This document shows, in pieces, positions 1 through 8,964 of a stretch of DNA of 64,000 nt. The first letter of the stretch is position 1, and the number at the start of each line of letters is the position of its first letter. A program made the translations under genes and the position numbers. Origin of the DNA: Solirubrobacteraceae bacterium (GTDB taxonomy: Bacteria > Actinomycetota > Thermoleophilia > Solirubrobacterales > Solirubrobacteraceae); NCBI GenBank assembly GCA_017882445.1, contig JADGPK010000003.1, positions 46,366 to 110,365 on the forward strand, given 5' to 3'. Under the pieces are notes generated by a model. The model worked only from the letters and a program-made list of their open reading frames with translations. It searched no databases and had not been told where the DNA came from.

Positions 1-879
1 GCAGCGCATGCCGTGCTCGAGGCGGCCGTCGACGCCGGGGTCACCTTCGTCGATACGGCCGACGTCTACGGCGACGGACGCAGCGAGCAGTTCTGCGGTG
101 AGCTGCGTGCGCGTCACCCGGAGATCTTCGTCGCGACGAAGATGGGCCGGCGCGTCGAGCAGCTGGCAGAGAACTACAACCGCGAGGCGTTCCGCGCCTG
201 GAACGCGCGCTCGCGCGCGAACCTCGCGCTGGAGCGGATCGATCTCGTGCAGCTTCACTGCCCGCCCGACGAGGTCTATGAGGACGATGCCGTCTTCGCG
301 GCGCTCGATGAGCTCGTTGACGACGGCCGCATCAGCGCCTACGGCGTCTCGGTCGAGACCTGCGCCCAGGCGCTGCGCGCGATCGCGCGGCCGCGCGTGG
401 CGAGCGTGCAGATCATCCTCAACTGCTTCCGGCTCAAGCCGCTCGAGCAGGTGGTGCCCGCGGCGCGCGAGGCCGGCGTCGGGATCATCGCTCGCGTGCC
501 GCTCGCGTCGGGTCTGCTGTCGGGGCGCTATGACGAGCACACGACGTTCGCGCCCGAGGACCATCGCAGCTACAACCGCCACGGCGAGGCCTTCGACGTC
601 GGCGAGACGTTCGCGGGCGTGCCCTACGAGACGGGGCTGGCCGCAGCGCGTGAGCTGGGGCAGCTGCTCGACGGCGGAACTACGCTCGCCCAGTTCGCGC
701 TGCGCTGGGTGATCGATCAGCCGGGCGTGAGCACCGTGATCCCCGGCGCGCGCAACGTCGAGCAGGTGCGCCAGAACGTCGCCGCCGCCACGCTGGCGCC
801 ACTGCGCCCCGACCAGCGCGAGGGTGTCGCGGAGATCTATGACCGGCTGATCCGCGAGCACGTCCACGGGCGCTGGTAG
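1..879 (+). CDS. aldo/keto reductase (5' end outside window)
   Basis: NAD(P)H-dependent oxidoreductase of the aldo/keto reductase superfamily, a TIM barrel. The frame is open from base 1 (AAHAVLEAAVDAG), so the start lies upstream; the GTG at 13 is internal. The family tetrad is visible: Asp in FVDTAD, Tyr in DVYGDG, Lys in ATKMGR and His in VQLHCP. The C-terminal nucleotide-binding part is present (STVIPGARNVEQVRQN). It ends 3 bases before the convergent end of the pentose operon and may act on a sugar, but the substrate cannot be read from the sequence. Confidence 0.93.
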   Translation, partial: AAHAVLEAAVDAGVTFVDTADVYGDGRSEQFCGELRARHPEIFVATKMGRRVEQLAENYNREAFRAWNARSRANLALERIDLVQLHCPPDEVYEDDAVFAALDELVDDGRISAYGVSVETCAQALRAIARPRVASVQIILNCFRLKPLEQVVPAAREAGVGIIARVPLASGLLSGRYDEHTTFAPEDHRSYNRHGEAFDVGETFAGVPYETGLAAARELGQLLDGGTTLAQFALRWVIDQPGVSTVIPGARNVEQVRQNVAAATLAPLRPDQREGVAEIYDRLIREHVHGRW

Positions 880-882
880 CGC

Positions 883-2061
883 CTACAGCGCGAAGTCGAG
901 CGCCTCATCGAGCACGCCCTGGCCCTCGAGGAAGTCGACGACGGTGTAGCGCGAGCGCAGCCGAGCGCCGTAGCGCAGCCCGGCGCGCAGCATCGCCGCG
1001 TCGATTCCGAGATAGCCGGCCTCGAGATCGGGGATGCCGGCGCGCCGCAGCGCGTCGGCGACCGCGTCGAAGCGCTGCAGCGATGGCTCCAGGCGCACGC
1101 GCAGCGCGGCCCAGCGCGTCTCCTCGTCGGGCCACGAAGCGGGCACCGCGGCGATCAGGCGCTGCTTTTCGGCGATCGCGACGAGGACATCCGGCGGCGG
1201 CTCGCCGAGCCACGCGCGCGCGGCGGCGTCGAGCGGCTCCGCCACGGGCTGCGGCCGTCGCGGCAACGCAACGCCGCCGCCGAACGCGAAGCGCTGCAGG
1301 CGCATCGCGAACCCCGTCGCATAGCCGACCTGGAGCCCGTGCAGCGCCCGCGGCCGCGCGCCGCGGCCGGCGAGCAGGTCCCAGAAGTGCGAGGCGTGGT
1401 GCTCGCAGCCGCTCGCTGGGCGCGAGCTACCGACCGCGGCCATCGCGAGCCCCGACTCGATCAATGCGCGCAGCAGCCCCGCGACGGCCTCGACATCTCC
1501 GGCGAGCAGCGCCGCGACATCGGGCTCGGGCAGTGGCTGCAGCGCGCGCCAGTCCTCGCCGTAGAGCAGGTGCGCCGCGAGCCAGTCGACGCGGGCGGTC
1601 GTCTTCGCGAGCATGTCGCCGATGCCCGCCCGCGTCAGCTCGATCGGCGCGGCCGCGGCGATCCGCGGGTCGGCGAAGATCGACGCGGGTGCGCGCGCCG
1701 GCAGCGTCAGCTTGACGCCGTCGCGCTCGAGCGCCGCGACGCTCGAGGCGTAGCCGTCCATCGACGCCGCCGTCGGGACGCTGACGAAGTCGCAGCCGGC
1801 GCTGTGCGCGGCGTAGCGGACGATGTCGGTCAGCGTCCCCGAGCCGACGGCGACCAGGCCATCACGCAGCTGCTCCCGCACCTGCGCGGCGGCATCCTCG
1901 GTCGCGTGCAGATCCGCCGGGAGGCACAGCACGTCGGCGCCGAGCTCCCGTGCCACGCGCGCGCCGGCCACCGCTTCGGTGTTGTCGTCCATCACCACCA
2001 ACGCCGGCCGCGGCACGTAGGCCGCGAGGCGGTCGAGCGCTCCCTGTTCGACGAAGATCAC
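883..2061 (-). CDS. araM: sn-glycerol-1-phosphate dehydrogenase (AraM/EgsA type)
   Basis: Predicted to reduce dihydroxyacetone phosphate to sn-glycerol 1-phosphate, as in Bacillus subtilis AraM of the arabinose operon. The 392-residue product fits the family length (about 390). It belongs to the iron-alcohol-dehydrogenase-like fold: GSGTLTDIVRYAA is the nucleotide loop, PTAASMDGYAS follows, and the metal-binding histidines are likely in CEHHASHFWD and the stretch after it. I chose the GTG at 2061 (VIFVEQGALDRL), which overlaps the araD stop by 4 bases. The frame stays open further upstream, but that stretch is arginine-rich shadow of araD. It is the last gene of the pentose operon. Confidence 0.9.
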   Translation of the reverse strand: MIFVEQGALDRLAAYVPRPALVVMDDNTEAVAGARVARELGADVLCLPADLHATEDAAAQVREQLRDGLVAVGSGTLTDIVRYAAHSAGCDFVSVPTAASMDGYASSVAALERDGVKLTLPARAPASIFADPRIAAAAPIELTRAGIGDMLAKTTARVDWLAAHLLYGEDWRALQPLPEPDVAALLAGDVEAVAGLLRALIESGLAMAAVGSSRPASGCEHHASHFWDLLAGRGARPRALHGLQVGYATGFAMRLQRFAFGGGVALPRRPQPVAEPLDAAARAWLGEPPPDVLVAIAEKQRLIAAVPASWPDEETRWAALRVRLEPSLQRFDAVADALRRAGIPDLEAGYLGIDAAMLRAGLRYGARLRSRYTVVDFLEGQGVLDEALDFAL

Positions 2062-2720
2062 TGCCCGTAGTAGGCGTTCCGCCCGTGCTTGCGCTCGAAG
2101 TGCTTGCGGCGGATCGCATCGGCGAGCGACGGGGCGTCGGGGGCGAGCGCGGTCGTCAACAGCGCCAGGCGCGCCACCTGCTCGAGCGTGACCGCGGCCT
2201 CGACTGCGGCGGCCGGCGAGGCGCCCCACGCGAAGGGGCCGTGGCCGCGCACGAGCGCGCAGCAGTCGTGCTCGGTCGTTGCCTGCACGAGCGCGCGGCC
2301 GGTCGCCCCCTCGTAGTCCTCCTCGACCTCGGCCTCGGTCAACGGGCGTGTGAGCGGGATCGGCCGGGCGCTGAGGTCGGCGTGCGTCGTCCCGAGCAGC
2401 GGAATCTCGCGCTCCGCCTGCGCCCAGGCCGTCGCCCATGTCGAGTGCGTGTGCACGATGCCGCCGATCCACTCACGAGCGCGGTAGAGCTCGAGGTGCG
2501 TCGGGGTGTCGGTGGACGGGCGCCGCTCACCCCCGACGACGCTGCCGTCCAGGTCCACGAGCACGATGTCCTCCGCCGTCATCGACTCGTAGGGCACGCC
2601 GCTCGGCTTGATCGCGACGAGCCCACGCTCGCGGTCGATGCCGCTGACGTTGCCCCACGTGAGCGTGACGAGCCCATGCGCCGGCAGCGCAAGGTTCGCC
2701 GCGAGCACGGCCTCGCGCAT
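2058..2720 (-). CDS. araD: L-ribulose-5-phosphate 4-epimerase
   Basis: Class II aldolase/epimerase fold, 220 residues. It should convert L-ribulose 5-phosphate to D-xylulose 5-phosphate, the last step of L-arabinose catabolism. Visible motifs are the GNVSG phosphate loop near residue 24, THSTWATAWAQ with the first zinc histidine pair (HTHS), and GHGPFAWG with the third zinc histidine. The C-terminal segment RKHFERKHGRNAYYGQ matches the end of AraD proteins. It overlaps the isomerase stop (ATGA) and the araM start (GTGA), so translation is probably coupled. Confidence 0.95.
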   Translation of the reverse strand: MREAVLAANLALPAHGLVTLTWGNVSGIDRERGLVAIKPSGVPYESMTAEDIVLVDLDGSVVGGERRPSTDTPTHLELYRAREWIGGIVHTHSTWATAWAQAEREIPLLGTTHADLSARPIPLTRPLTEAEVEEDYEGATGRALVQATTEHDCCALVRGHGPFAWGASPAAAVEAAVTLEQVARLALLTTALAPDAPSLADAIRRKHFERKHGRNAYYGQ

Positions 2721-4108
2721 CAGAGCTCCTCGATCTCGAGGTCGAGCAGCTCTGCCAGCCGCCGCCAGCGCCCGCCGTGGCTACCGAGATTCGTGACGAA
2801 GTGGTGTGGTCCGCCGAGGCGAAGCCAGTCGTCCATGAAGTCCTTCACGCCGGCCTGTGGCCGGAAGTGGAAGTAGGGCATCTCGACGTTCGGCAGCTCG
2901 GGCGTGTCGAGGACCTCTCCGTGCCCGACCAGCAGGCGGTACTCCTCGCCCTCGAGCGGCACGAGCGCAGCGGTCGTCGCGGGTCCCGGCTGCGCCGAGA
3001 AGACCGTCGTCGGCGGGTTGCCGAGGCCGCCGATGCCGAGCTCCCGGTCGATCAGCCGCACCGGGCGATCGCCCCGCGCCACCTTCCAGTTGCCCTCGCC
3101 CATGTGGCTGACGAGCACCGAGCCCAGCTCGAAGTCCATCGCGTACATCTCTGAGAAGTTGGCGTCGCCGATCAGCGTCTGCGCTGCGCACATCAACGTC
3201 GCGGTGTTGGTGTCGCCCTCGGCGGCGTAGCCGTAGCCGTCGGCCATGAGGTTCGAGGCGGCGAGCAGGGGCAGCTGCTCGAAGCGGCCATCGCCGCCGA
3301 TCGAGTCGAAGTGCGCCGAGAATGCGCGGTAGTCCTTCTCCTCGAGCAGGTCGCGCAGGGCGAGCTCATAGCGCGCCGCGTAGGCGTGCGCCGCGTGCGG
3401 CAGTGCCGGGTCGATCTCGAACAGCTCGCCGTGCCGCGCGATCAGCGCCTCGATCCGATCGTCGGCGACGCCCTGCATCCGCGCGTAGAGCGCGCCCAGG
3501 TCCTCGGCGACGACGAGCGCGCCGAGCCGCCGCAGCAGCGCCGGCGGGTCGTAGAGGATGTCGCCCATCCCGTTCATCGGGTAGCCGAGCAGCGCGATCC
3601 GCGTCGAGCGCAGCGCCGTCACGGTCGCTGCGGCGCGAGCCCAGTCGCCGAACTCCCTGGAGAACTCGTCCGAGTCCCACTCGCCGGTGATCACCGAGAA
3701 CGGGATCCCTGCGCGCACGAGCGCGTTCGCCTGATCCTGGGCGCCGTGGATGCCCTGGTTGTAGGTCAGGTCGCCCATGTCCCACGCGGCCGTAACCGCG
3801 CGCTCGGGCTGGATGTTGGCGAGCATCAGCGGCAGCCTCGTCTCCAGCAGCGCGCGCACCGAGCGCATCGCCGGACCGTAGGTGAGCATCACGATCGCGA
3901 TGCCGTCGAGCCCGCGCGCGCCGTACTCGCGCACGATCTCCTCGATGTCCTCGCGGTTGCGCGCCGGGCGGATGAAGTCGACCTCGGCGACCTCGGCGAG
4001 TCGCGAGGAGACCGCACGCGCGTACTCGGCCTGATGCTCGGTGATCCCCGGGAGCATCTCGTCGTAGAGCTCCTGCATGATCCCGAGCAGTCCGATCCGG
4101 GGTTTCAC
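2720..4108 (-). CDS. araA: L-arabinose isomerase-like protein (arabinose/fucose isomerase fold)
   Basis: Predicted ketol-isomerase turning L-arabinose into L-ribulose. The 462 residues have the three-part arabinose/fucose isomerase layout: N-terminal RIGLLGIMQELYDEM with LTYGPAMRSVRALLE, a central RIALLGYPMNGMGDIL domain, and a C-terminal domain with FEQLPLLAASNLMADGYGYAAEGD and the metal-site region SHMGEGNWKVARGD. It is shorter than E. coli AraA (about 500), so it belongs to a divergent branch; the neighbouring araB and araD genes support the substrate. The start is GTG (MKPRIGLLG), overlapping the kinase stop by 4 bases. Confidence 0.85.
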   Translation of the reverse strand: MKPRIGLLGIMQELYDEMLPGITEHQAEYARAVSSRLAEVAEVDFIRPARNREDIEEIVREYGARGLDGIAIVMLTYGPAMRSVRALLETRLPLMLANIQPERAVTAAWDMGDLTYNQGIHGAQDQANALVRAGIPFSVITGEWDSDEFSREFGDWARAAATVTALRSTRIALLGYPMNGMGDILYDPPALLRRLGALVVAEDLGALYARMQGVADDRIEALIARHGELFEIDPALPHAAHAYAARYELALRDLLEEKDYRAFSAHFDSIGGDGRFEQLPLLAASNLMADGYGYAAEGDTNTATLMCAAQTLIGDANFSEMYAMDFELGSVLVSHMGEGNWKVARGDRPVRLIDRELGIGGLGNPPTTVFSAQPGPATTAALVPLEGEEYRLLVGHGEVLDTPELPNVEMPYFHFRPQAGVKDFMDDWLRLGGPHHFVTNLGSHGGRWRRLAELLDLEIEEL

Positions 4109-5754
4109 GACATGCTCCTTTCGGTGTGGATGCGCTTCAGCCCATGAAGCAGCTCGACGTCCGTGCGCCCGAGCCGCTCGTACAGGCTGCGATAGATCGC
4201 GTAGACCCGATCGTAGATCGCCTTGGCATCGGCGTCCGGCGCGTAGCTGCGCGCGATGCTCGGCCGGGTCGCGGCGATCGCGCTGCCGATGTCGGGAAAG
4301 GCGCCGGCGGCGACGGCGCCGAACAGCGCCGCCCCCCGCGCGGGGACCTGCGTCGAGTCGGGGACGCTGACGCGCAGGCCGCTGGTGTCGGCGAGCAGCT
4401 GCATCGTCAGCGGGCTCTTCTCTGCGATCCCGCCGCAGGCGACGATCTCCTTCAGAGCGAGGCCGTGCTCATCGAAGTTCTCGATGATCCGCCGGTTGCC
4501 GAACGCGATCGACTCGAGCAGCGCGCGATAGATCTGCTCGCGCGTCGTCTGCAGCGTCAGTCCGAGGAGCGCGCCGCTGAGGTCGGCGTCGGCGAGGATC
4601 GTGCGGTTGCCGTTCCACCAGTCGAGCGCCACCAGGCCGCTCGCCCCGGGACCGATGGCGGCAGCCGCGCGCTCGAGCGAGGCGTGCTCGGCGCCGGGCG
4701 GCGCGAGCGTTTGCACGAACCACGCGAGCATGTCGCCGACCGCGGCCTGCCCCGCCTCATAGCCGTAGAGGCCCGGGAGGATGCCGTCGCGCACGACGCC
4801 CGTGATCCCCGGCAGGCGCACCTCGACCGGGTCGATCACCAGATCGCAGATCGAGGTTCCCACGACCATCACGAAGATCCCGGGGGACTCCACGCCGGCG
4901 CCCGGGACCGAGACGAACGAGTCGACGTTGCCCACCGCCACCGCTACCGACTCGGGCAGGCCGAAGCGCGTTGCGAGCTGCGGCCGCAGCGTGCCCGCGC
5001 ACGTACCGAGCGGCGCGAACTCGGTCCCGAGCTTTGCCGCGGGCCGGTCGAACCCGGGGTAGGCGGCCTCGAAGAAATCGGGGGACGGCAGCCCTTCCTC
5101 CTGCGACCACATCGCCTTGTAGCCCGCTGTGCAGCTCTGGCGGCGCTCGTTGCCCGTCAGGTACCACACGATCCAGTCGGTCGCCTCGATGAAGCCGTCG
5201 CAGGCATCGTAGACCTCGCGATCCTCGAGCCACAGCTCGATCAGCTTGGGGAAGTACCACTCCGAGGAGATCCGCCCGCCGTAGCGCTCGAGAAAGGCCT
5301 CGCCGCGGGCCGCTGCGACCTCGTTGAGCCGGTCGGCGATCGGCTGCGCCGCATGGTGCTTCCAGAGCTTCGGCCACGCGTGGCGCCGTGAGCTCCAGCC
5401 CTCCTGCGTGAACAGCGGCACCCCGTCCGCGGTCACCGGCAGCACGGTGCAGGAGGTGAAGTCGACGCCGAGCCCGACCACACCGTCGCGCGCCTGCGGC
5501 ACCTGCTCGAGCACCGCCGGGATCGCGGTGTCGAGCACGGCGAGCCAGTCGTCGGAGTGCTGCAGCGCCCAGTCGGGCGGCAGCTGGCCGATCTCCGATT
5601 CCTCGCCGCCCTGCGGCAGCTCGCGGTCGATCACGCCGTGCGCATAGGCGACCTCGCTGACCGCCGCCTCCTCGCCGGTGCGCAGGTCGAGCAGCAGTGC
5701 CCGGCCGGACTCCGTTCCGAAGTCGACGCCGAGCGCATATGCGGGCCGGGTCAC
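4105..5754 (-). CDS. araB: ribulokinase (FGGY carbohydrate kinase)
   Basis: ATP-dependent kinase of the FGGY family, 549 residues, phosphorylating L-ribulose. The N-terminal ALGVDFGTESGRALLLDL is the ribulokinase form of the phosphate-1 loop, LGVDFTSCTVLPV follows, and the C-terminal IVACGGIAEKSPLTMQLLAD is the FGGY adenosine-binding signature. The start is GTG and overlaps the ATPase stop upstream by 4 bases (GTGA); the stop overlaps the isomerase start in the same way. A related pentulose kinase is possible, but the adjacent araA and araD genes favour ribulose. Confidence 0.93.
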   Translation of the reverse strand: MTRPAYALGVDFGTESGRALLLDLRTGEEAAVSEVAYAHGVIDRELPQGGEESEIGQLPPDWALQHSDDWLAVLDTAIPAVLEQVPQARDGVVGLGVDFTSCTVLPVTADGVPLFTQEGWSSRRHAWPKLWKHHAAQPIADRLNEVAAARGEAFLERYGGRISSEWYFPKLIELWLEDREVYDACDGFIEATDWIVWYLTGNERRQSCTAGYKAMWSQEEGLPSPDFFEAAYPGFDRPAAKLGTEFAPLGTCAGTLRPQLATRFGLPESVAVAVGNVDSFVSVPGAGVESPGIFVMVVGTSICDLVIDPVEVRLPGITGVVRDGILPGLYGYEAGQAAVGDMLAWFVQTLAPPGAEHASLERAAAAIGPGASGLVALDWWNGNRTILADADLSGALLGLTLQTTREQIYRALLESIAFGNRRIIENFDEHGLALKEIVACGGIAEKSPLTMQLLADTSGLRVSVPDSTQVPARGAALFGAVAAGAFPDIGSAIAATRPSIARSYAPDADAKAIYDRVYAIYRSLYERLGRTDVELLHGLKRIHTERSMS

Positions 5755-6596
5755 TGCGAAGCCGTCGCCGCGGCAGCCCGCGCCGCGGTGTCTTCCGCGA
5801 TCGCGGCCTGGCGCGCGCGGCGGTACTCCTCGACGACGATCTCGTTGAGCTCCTCCACCGATGTCTCGGTGATCTGCTTGTCGAGCGCGATCACCCCGTC
5901 CTGGAGGAGGTTGACGCGGTCGCAGGTCGCGAACACGTGCGCGTAGTTGTGCAGGATCATCATCACCGAGACCTCACCCTCCTCTTTGAGGCGCTGGATC
6001 ACCTCGAGGATCATCCCGCCCTCCTTCGCGCCCATCGCCGCGAGCGGCTCGTCGAGCAACAGGATGTTGGCCTCCCCCGAGACGGTGCGCGCGACCGCGA
6101 TCGCCTGGCGCTGGCCGCCGGAGAGGCGCGCGACCGGCACGTCCAGCCGTGGGATGTTGATCCCGATGTCGTCGAGCGCTTTGCGCGTCTCACGGCGCAT
6201 CAAGGCGTTGTTGAGGAGCGGGACCGGCACGTGCACGCGCTCACGCCGCAGGAACATGTTGTGGTAGACCGACAGCTCGTCGACCAGCGCCAGGTCCTGA
6301 TAGACGGTGTCGATCCCCTGGGCGCGCGCGTCGTCGACGCTCTTCGGCTCGTAGGGCTCGCCGTGCAGGAACATCTGACCGCTGTCCTGCTTCTGGAACC
6401 CGCAGATGATCTTGATCAGCGTCGACTTGCCCGAGCCGTTGTCGCCGAGCAGGCCGAGCACCTCGCCCTTGCGCAGGTGCAGGTTGACGTCGCGCAGCGC
6501 CGTCGTCGGGCCGAAGCTCTTGGAGATGTGCTCGACGCGCAGCACATCATCCGGCGCCGAGGTCGGCGGGACGATCTTCTCGCCAGGCTCAGCCAA
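5751..6596 (-). CDS. sugar ABC transporter ATP-binding protein
   Basis: Single ATPase domain of 281 residues that powers import of the operon sugar. Walker A is GDNGSGKST, the signature is RLSGGQRQAIAVART and Walker B is ILLLDEPLAAMG. Classical AraG/RbsA proteins carry two ATPase domains; this is the one-domain form, which presumably acts as a homodimer. The only plausible start is TTG at 6596, 8 bases inside the permease gene, because no in-frame ATG or GTG precedes the first beta strand (VLRVEHISKSFG). Confidence 0.94.
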   Translation of the reverse strand: MAEPGEKIVPPTSAPDDVLRVEHISKSFGPTTALRDVNLHLRKGEVLGLLGDNGSGKSTLIKIICGFQKQDSGQMFLHGEPYEPKSVDDARAQGIDTVYQDLALVDELSVYHNMFLRRERVHVPVPLLNNALMRRETRKALDDIGINIPRLDVPVARLSGGQRQAIAVARTVSGEANILLLDEPLAAMGAKEGGMILEVIQRLKEEGEVSVMMILHNYAHVFATCDRVNLLQDGVIALDKQITETSVEELNEIVVEEYRRARQAAIAEDTAARAAAATASQ

Positions 6597-7650
6597 GGCC
6601 CGACCCCGTGCGCACGCGTTGGACGTAGACGTTCACCGACATCGCGATCAGGATCGCGAGGCCCAGGTAGAGGTCCAGGTAGTTGGCGCTCACGCCCTTG
6701 ATTATCAACCCGTCGTGGAGCACGCCGAGGAACAAGGCGCCGATCAGGGCGCCGACGACCGTGCCCGACCCGCCACGCAGCAGCGTCCCCCCGATCACGG
6801 CCGAGGCGATCCCCTGAAACAGGATTTCGTTCGAGCCCGACGGGTCGGGAGTCGCAGTCACGGCGCGCACCGCCTCGAGGATGCCAACCAGGCCGGCGCA
6901 GGTCGCGCACAGCACGAAGTTGCGGATCAGCACGAGGCGCACGCGGATGCCTGCCTCGGCGGCGCCGAGGCGGTTGCCGCCGACCGCGACCGTGTAGACG
7001 CCCCAGCGCGTGAACGTCAGCACCGCCTGCAGGACCACGACGATGACGAGCGCCCAGATCAGCTCAGAGTAGGTGCCGCCGCCGAATACCTGCGCGAATG
7101 AGTTGACGTGGAGTGCGGAGGTGCCCGGCGTTGGCACAGGTGCGGTGTGAGAGATGATCAGCGTCAGGCCGTCGAGCGTGAACAGCATCCCGAGCGTCGT
7201 GACGAACGACGAGATGCCGACGACGGCGATGAAGAAGCCGTTGATCGCACCGACTGCCATGCTGACGAAGAGCGACAGGACCACGGCCGGGACCAGCGGG
7301 ATGCCGGCCTGGTTCAGCTTGTAGAAGACGAACGGCGAGAGCAGGTATACGGCGCCGATCGAGAGGTCGATCTCGCCGTTGATCATCACGAACACCTCGC
7401 CCGCTCCGAGGATCGCGAGCGGCGCGAAGTACGGCAGCAGCGTCTTGAAGTTCGACAGTGTCGCGAAGTTCGTGGCGTTCGCCGAGAAGTACACCGTCGT
7501 CACGATCGCGACGACGATGATGCTGCCCTCGCGCAGCGTCAGGAAGCCGCGGACGAGCTTCAGCGCGCGTCCCCCGAGGGCCCGGCTCGTGCTCGCCGGA
7601 CCCGCGGGTGGAGACTGCGCCGGAACCTCGCTGCCGGACGCGACCGCCAC
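6589..7650 (-). CDS. sugar ABC transporter permease
   Basis: Integral membrane permease of the ribose/xylose/arabinose branch (BPD_transp_2), 353 residues. A proline/serine-rich cytoplasmic N-terminus of about 35 residues precedes a run of hydrophobic helices. Family features are AGEVFVMINGEIDLSIGAVYLL, GGNRLGAAEAGIRV (the EAA-type loop facing the ATPase) and VIGGTLLRGGSGTVVGALIGALFLG. The start is GTG at 7650, 11 bases after the binding-protein stop. It should pair with the ATPase and lipoprotein of this operon. Confidence 0.94.
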   Translation of the reverse strand: MAVASGSEVPAQSPPAGPASTSRALGGRALKLVRGFLTLREGSIIVVAIVTTVYFSANATNFATLSNFKTLLPYFAPLAILGAGEVFVMINGEIDLSIGAVYLLSPFVFYKLNQAGIPLVPAVVLSLFVSMAVGAINGFFIAVVGISSFVTTLGMLFTLDGLTLIISHTAPVPTPGTSALHVNSFAQVFGGGTYSELIWALVIVVVLQAVLTFTRWGVYTVAVGGNRLGAAEAGIRVRLVLIRNFVLCATCAGLVGILEAVRAVTATPDPSGSNEILFQGIASAVIGGTLLRGGSGTVVGALIGALFLGVLHDGLIIKGVSANYLDLYLGLAILIAMSVNVYVQRVRTGSGLG

Positions 7651-7661
7651 GACCTCTGCGC

Positions 7662-8765
7662 CTACGCGACGCCGGCAGCCGTTGCGGTGCCCTCGTAGCG
7701 GCTCTTCGTGCTGTTGTACGGCTTGACCGTTTCTTCGGTCAGGAACTTCAGGCCGGTGTTGACGTCGGCGATGCCCGAAAGCGTCTTCGACGCCTGGTAG
7801 AGGTACAGCTCGAGGATCGGCAGGAAGCCCTGGAGGTAGGGCTGCTGGTCGATCGTGAACTGGATCTCGCCGGAGGCGAGCAGCTGCTCGGTGATTTCCA
7901 GCAGGTCATAGCCGCCGCCCTTCACCTTCCCCTTGAGACCGTGCTTCTGGATCGTCTGGGCGACGCTCTGAGTCGAGCCGGCGTCGACTGCGAACATGCC
8001 CTTCGTGTTCGGGTGGCCGGTGATGTAGGAGTCGACCGCGGAGAGCTCCGCCGGAACCGCGGCGCCGGTCGCGATCACGTGCGTGGTGATCCCCGGCTTG
8101 CCTTTGAGCGTCTTCAGCGCGCCGTCGATCCGCGGCTGGATGTTGAGCGAGCCCGGCGTCGCGATGAACAGCGCCACGTCGCCCGAGGGCACGAGGCTCG
8201 CGATGTGTTCGCCCATCTTTTCGCCCGAGACGAACAGGTCCTGGCCGATGTACGCCATGCGCGGGTTGGTCTTCGCGTCGGCGTTGTAGGCGACCACCGG
8301 GATCTTCGCCGACAGCGCCGCCGCCACCGGTGCGTTGAACGCCGTTTCATCGACCAACGAGACCGCGATCCCGTCGACGCCGGCGCTGACCGCGCTGTTG
8401 ACGGCGTTGACCATCTCGGAGACGTTGCTCGACTGCGAGCCGGCCCACTGGTAGGAGCAGCCGAGCAGCTTGCACGCGTCGGCGGCGCCGTACTGGGTCG
8501 GGACGAAGAACGGGTTCGTCGTCACGTGGTTGACGAAGGTGAATTTGTAGCTCTTGCTCGAGGCGAAGATGCTGTTCGCGCCGCTGCCGGAAGACGCGCT
8601 CGAACCGCAGGCAGCCAGCAGCGTGCTGACCGAACCGGCCGCCACGCCTGTGAGCGCGGTTCGTCGCAGAAACGCGCGCCGGTCGAATCCTGGTCGGTCG
8701 ATCTCTGTCCGCTCGGCGTAGTCGAGACGCTCCACAGCTTCGTGGGCCTGAGTGGTGTCTGACAT
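7662..8765 (-). CDS. sugar-binding lipoprotein of the ABC importer (Tat-exported)
   Basis: Extracytoplasmic substrate-binding protein of the periplasmic-binding-protein I type, 367 residues, first gene of the pentose operon. The N-terminus has a twin-arginine motif (DRRAFLRRTALTG) followed by a hydrophobic stretch and the lipobox LLAAC, so it is probably exported folded and lipid-anchored. The mature part has the family pattern (FTFVNHVTTNPFFVPTQYG, VDGIAVSLVDE, YIGQD). The ATG at 8765 has a strong ribosome site (GGAGG, 6 bases upstream); the open frame upstream of it is not coding. The sugar is inferred from the operon, not from the protein. Confidence 0.94.
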   Translation of the reverse strand: MSDTTQAHEAVERLDYAERTEIDRPGFDRRAFLRRTALTGVAAGSVSTLLAACGSSASSGSGANSIFASSKSYKFTFVNHVTTNPFFVPTQYGAADACKLLGCSYQWAGSQSSNVSEMVNAVNSAVSAGVDGIAVSLVDETAFNAPVAAALSAKIPVVAYNADAKTNPRMAYIGQDLFVSGEKMGEHIASLVPSGDVALFIATPGSLNIQPRIDGALKTLKGKPGITTHVIATGAAVPAELSAVDSYITGHPNTKGMFAVDAGSTQSVAQTIQKHGLKGKVKGGGYDLLEITEQLLASGEIQFTIDQQPYLQGFLPILELYLYQASKTLSGIADVNTGLKFLTEETVKPYNSTKSRYEGTATAAGVA

Positions 8766-8818
8766 GTGATCCTCCTTCTGGCTTGAAGGGCTGCGCAATG
8801 CTGGCGCAGCGTCGGTCC

Positions 8819-8848
8819 TACAATCCCGCCATTCGCAACAATAGTCAA
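8819..8848 (-). promoter_or_regulatory. candidate sigma-70-type promoter of the pentose operon
   Basis: On the minus strand TTGACT (8848-8843) and ATTGTA (8824-8819) are separated by 18 bases, which would start transcription near 8812, about 47 bases before the binding-protein ATG. The spacer holds GCGAATGGC, close to the half-site of the inverted repeat at 8929-8964. This is inferred from sequence only. Confidence 0.45.
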
Positions 8849-8928
8849 TAACCAGGTCATCGGAAACTCCGTAGTCATCGCTTCGGAAAATCCGAGATCT
8901 CGGCTCATCCCGACGTCTCTTTATGGCT

Positions 8929-8964
8929 GCCATTCACCGATGGCCTATACGCTCGGTGAATGGC
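8929..8964. promoter_or_regulatory. 12-bp perfect inverted repeat, probable operator at the gal start
   Basis: GCCATTCACCGA (8929-8940) and TCGGTGAATGGC (8953-8964) are exact reverse complements 12 bases apart. The spacer contains TATACG, a possible -10 element, and the right arm covers the ATG at 8960 of the first gal-operon protein. No T-run follows, so a repressor site is more likely than a terminator. A perfect 12-base palindrome, CCGAGATCTCGG, also lies at 8892-8903. Confidence 0.6.

Noticed and set aside
2062..2472. N-terminal extension of the AraM frame
   Set aside because: Arginine-rich shadow of araD in another frame; the GTG at 2061 with its GTGA overlap is the better start.
8766..8933. 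N-terminal extension of the sugar-binding protein
   Set aside because: The strong ribosome site and the Tat signal place the start at 8765.
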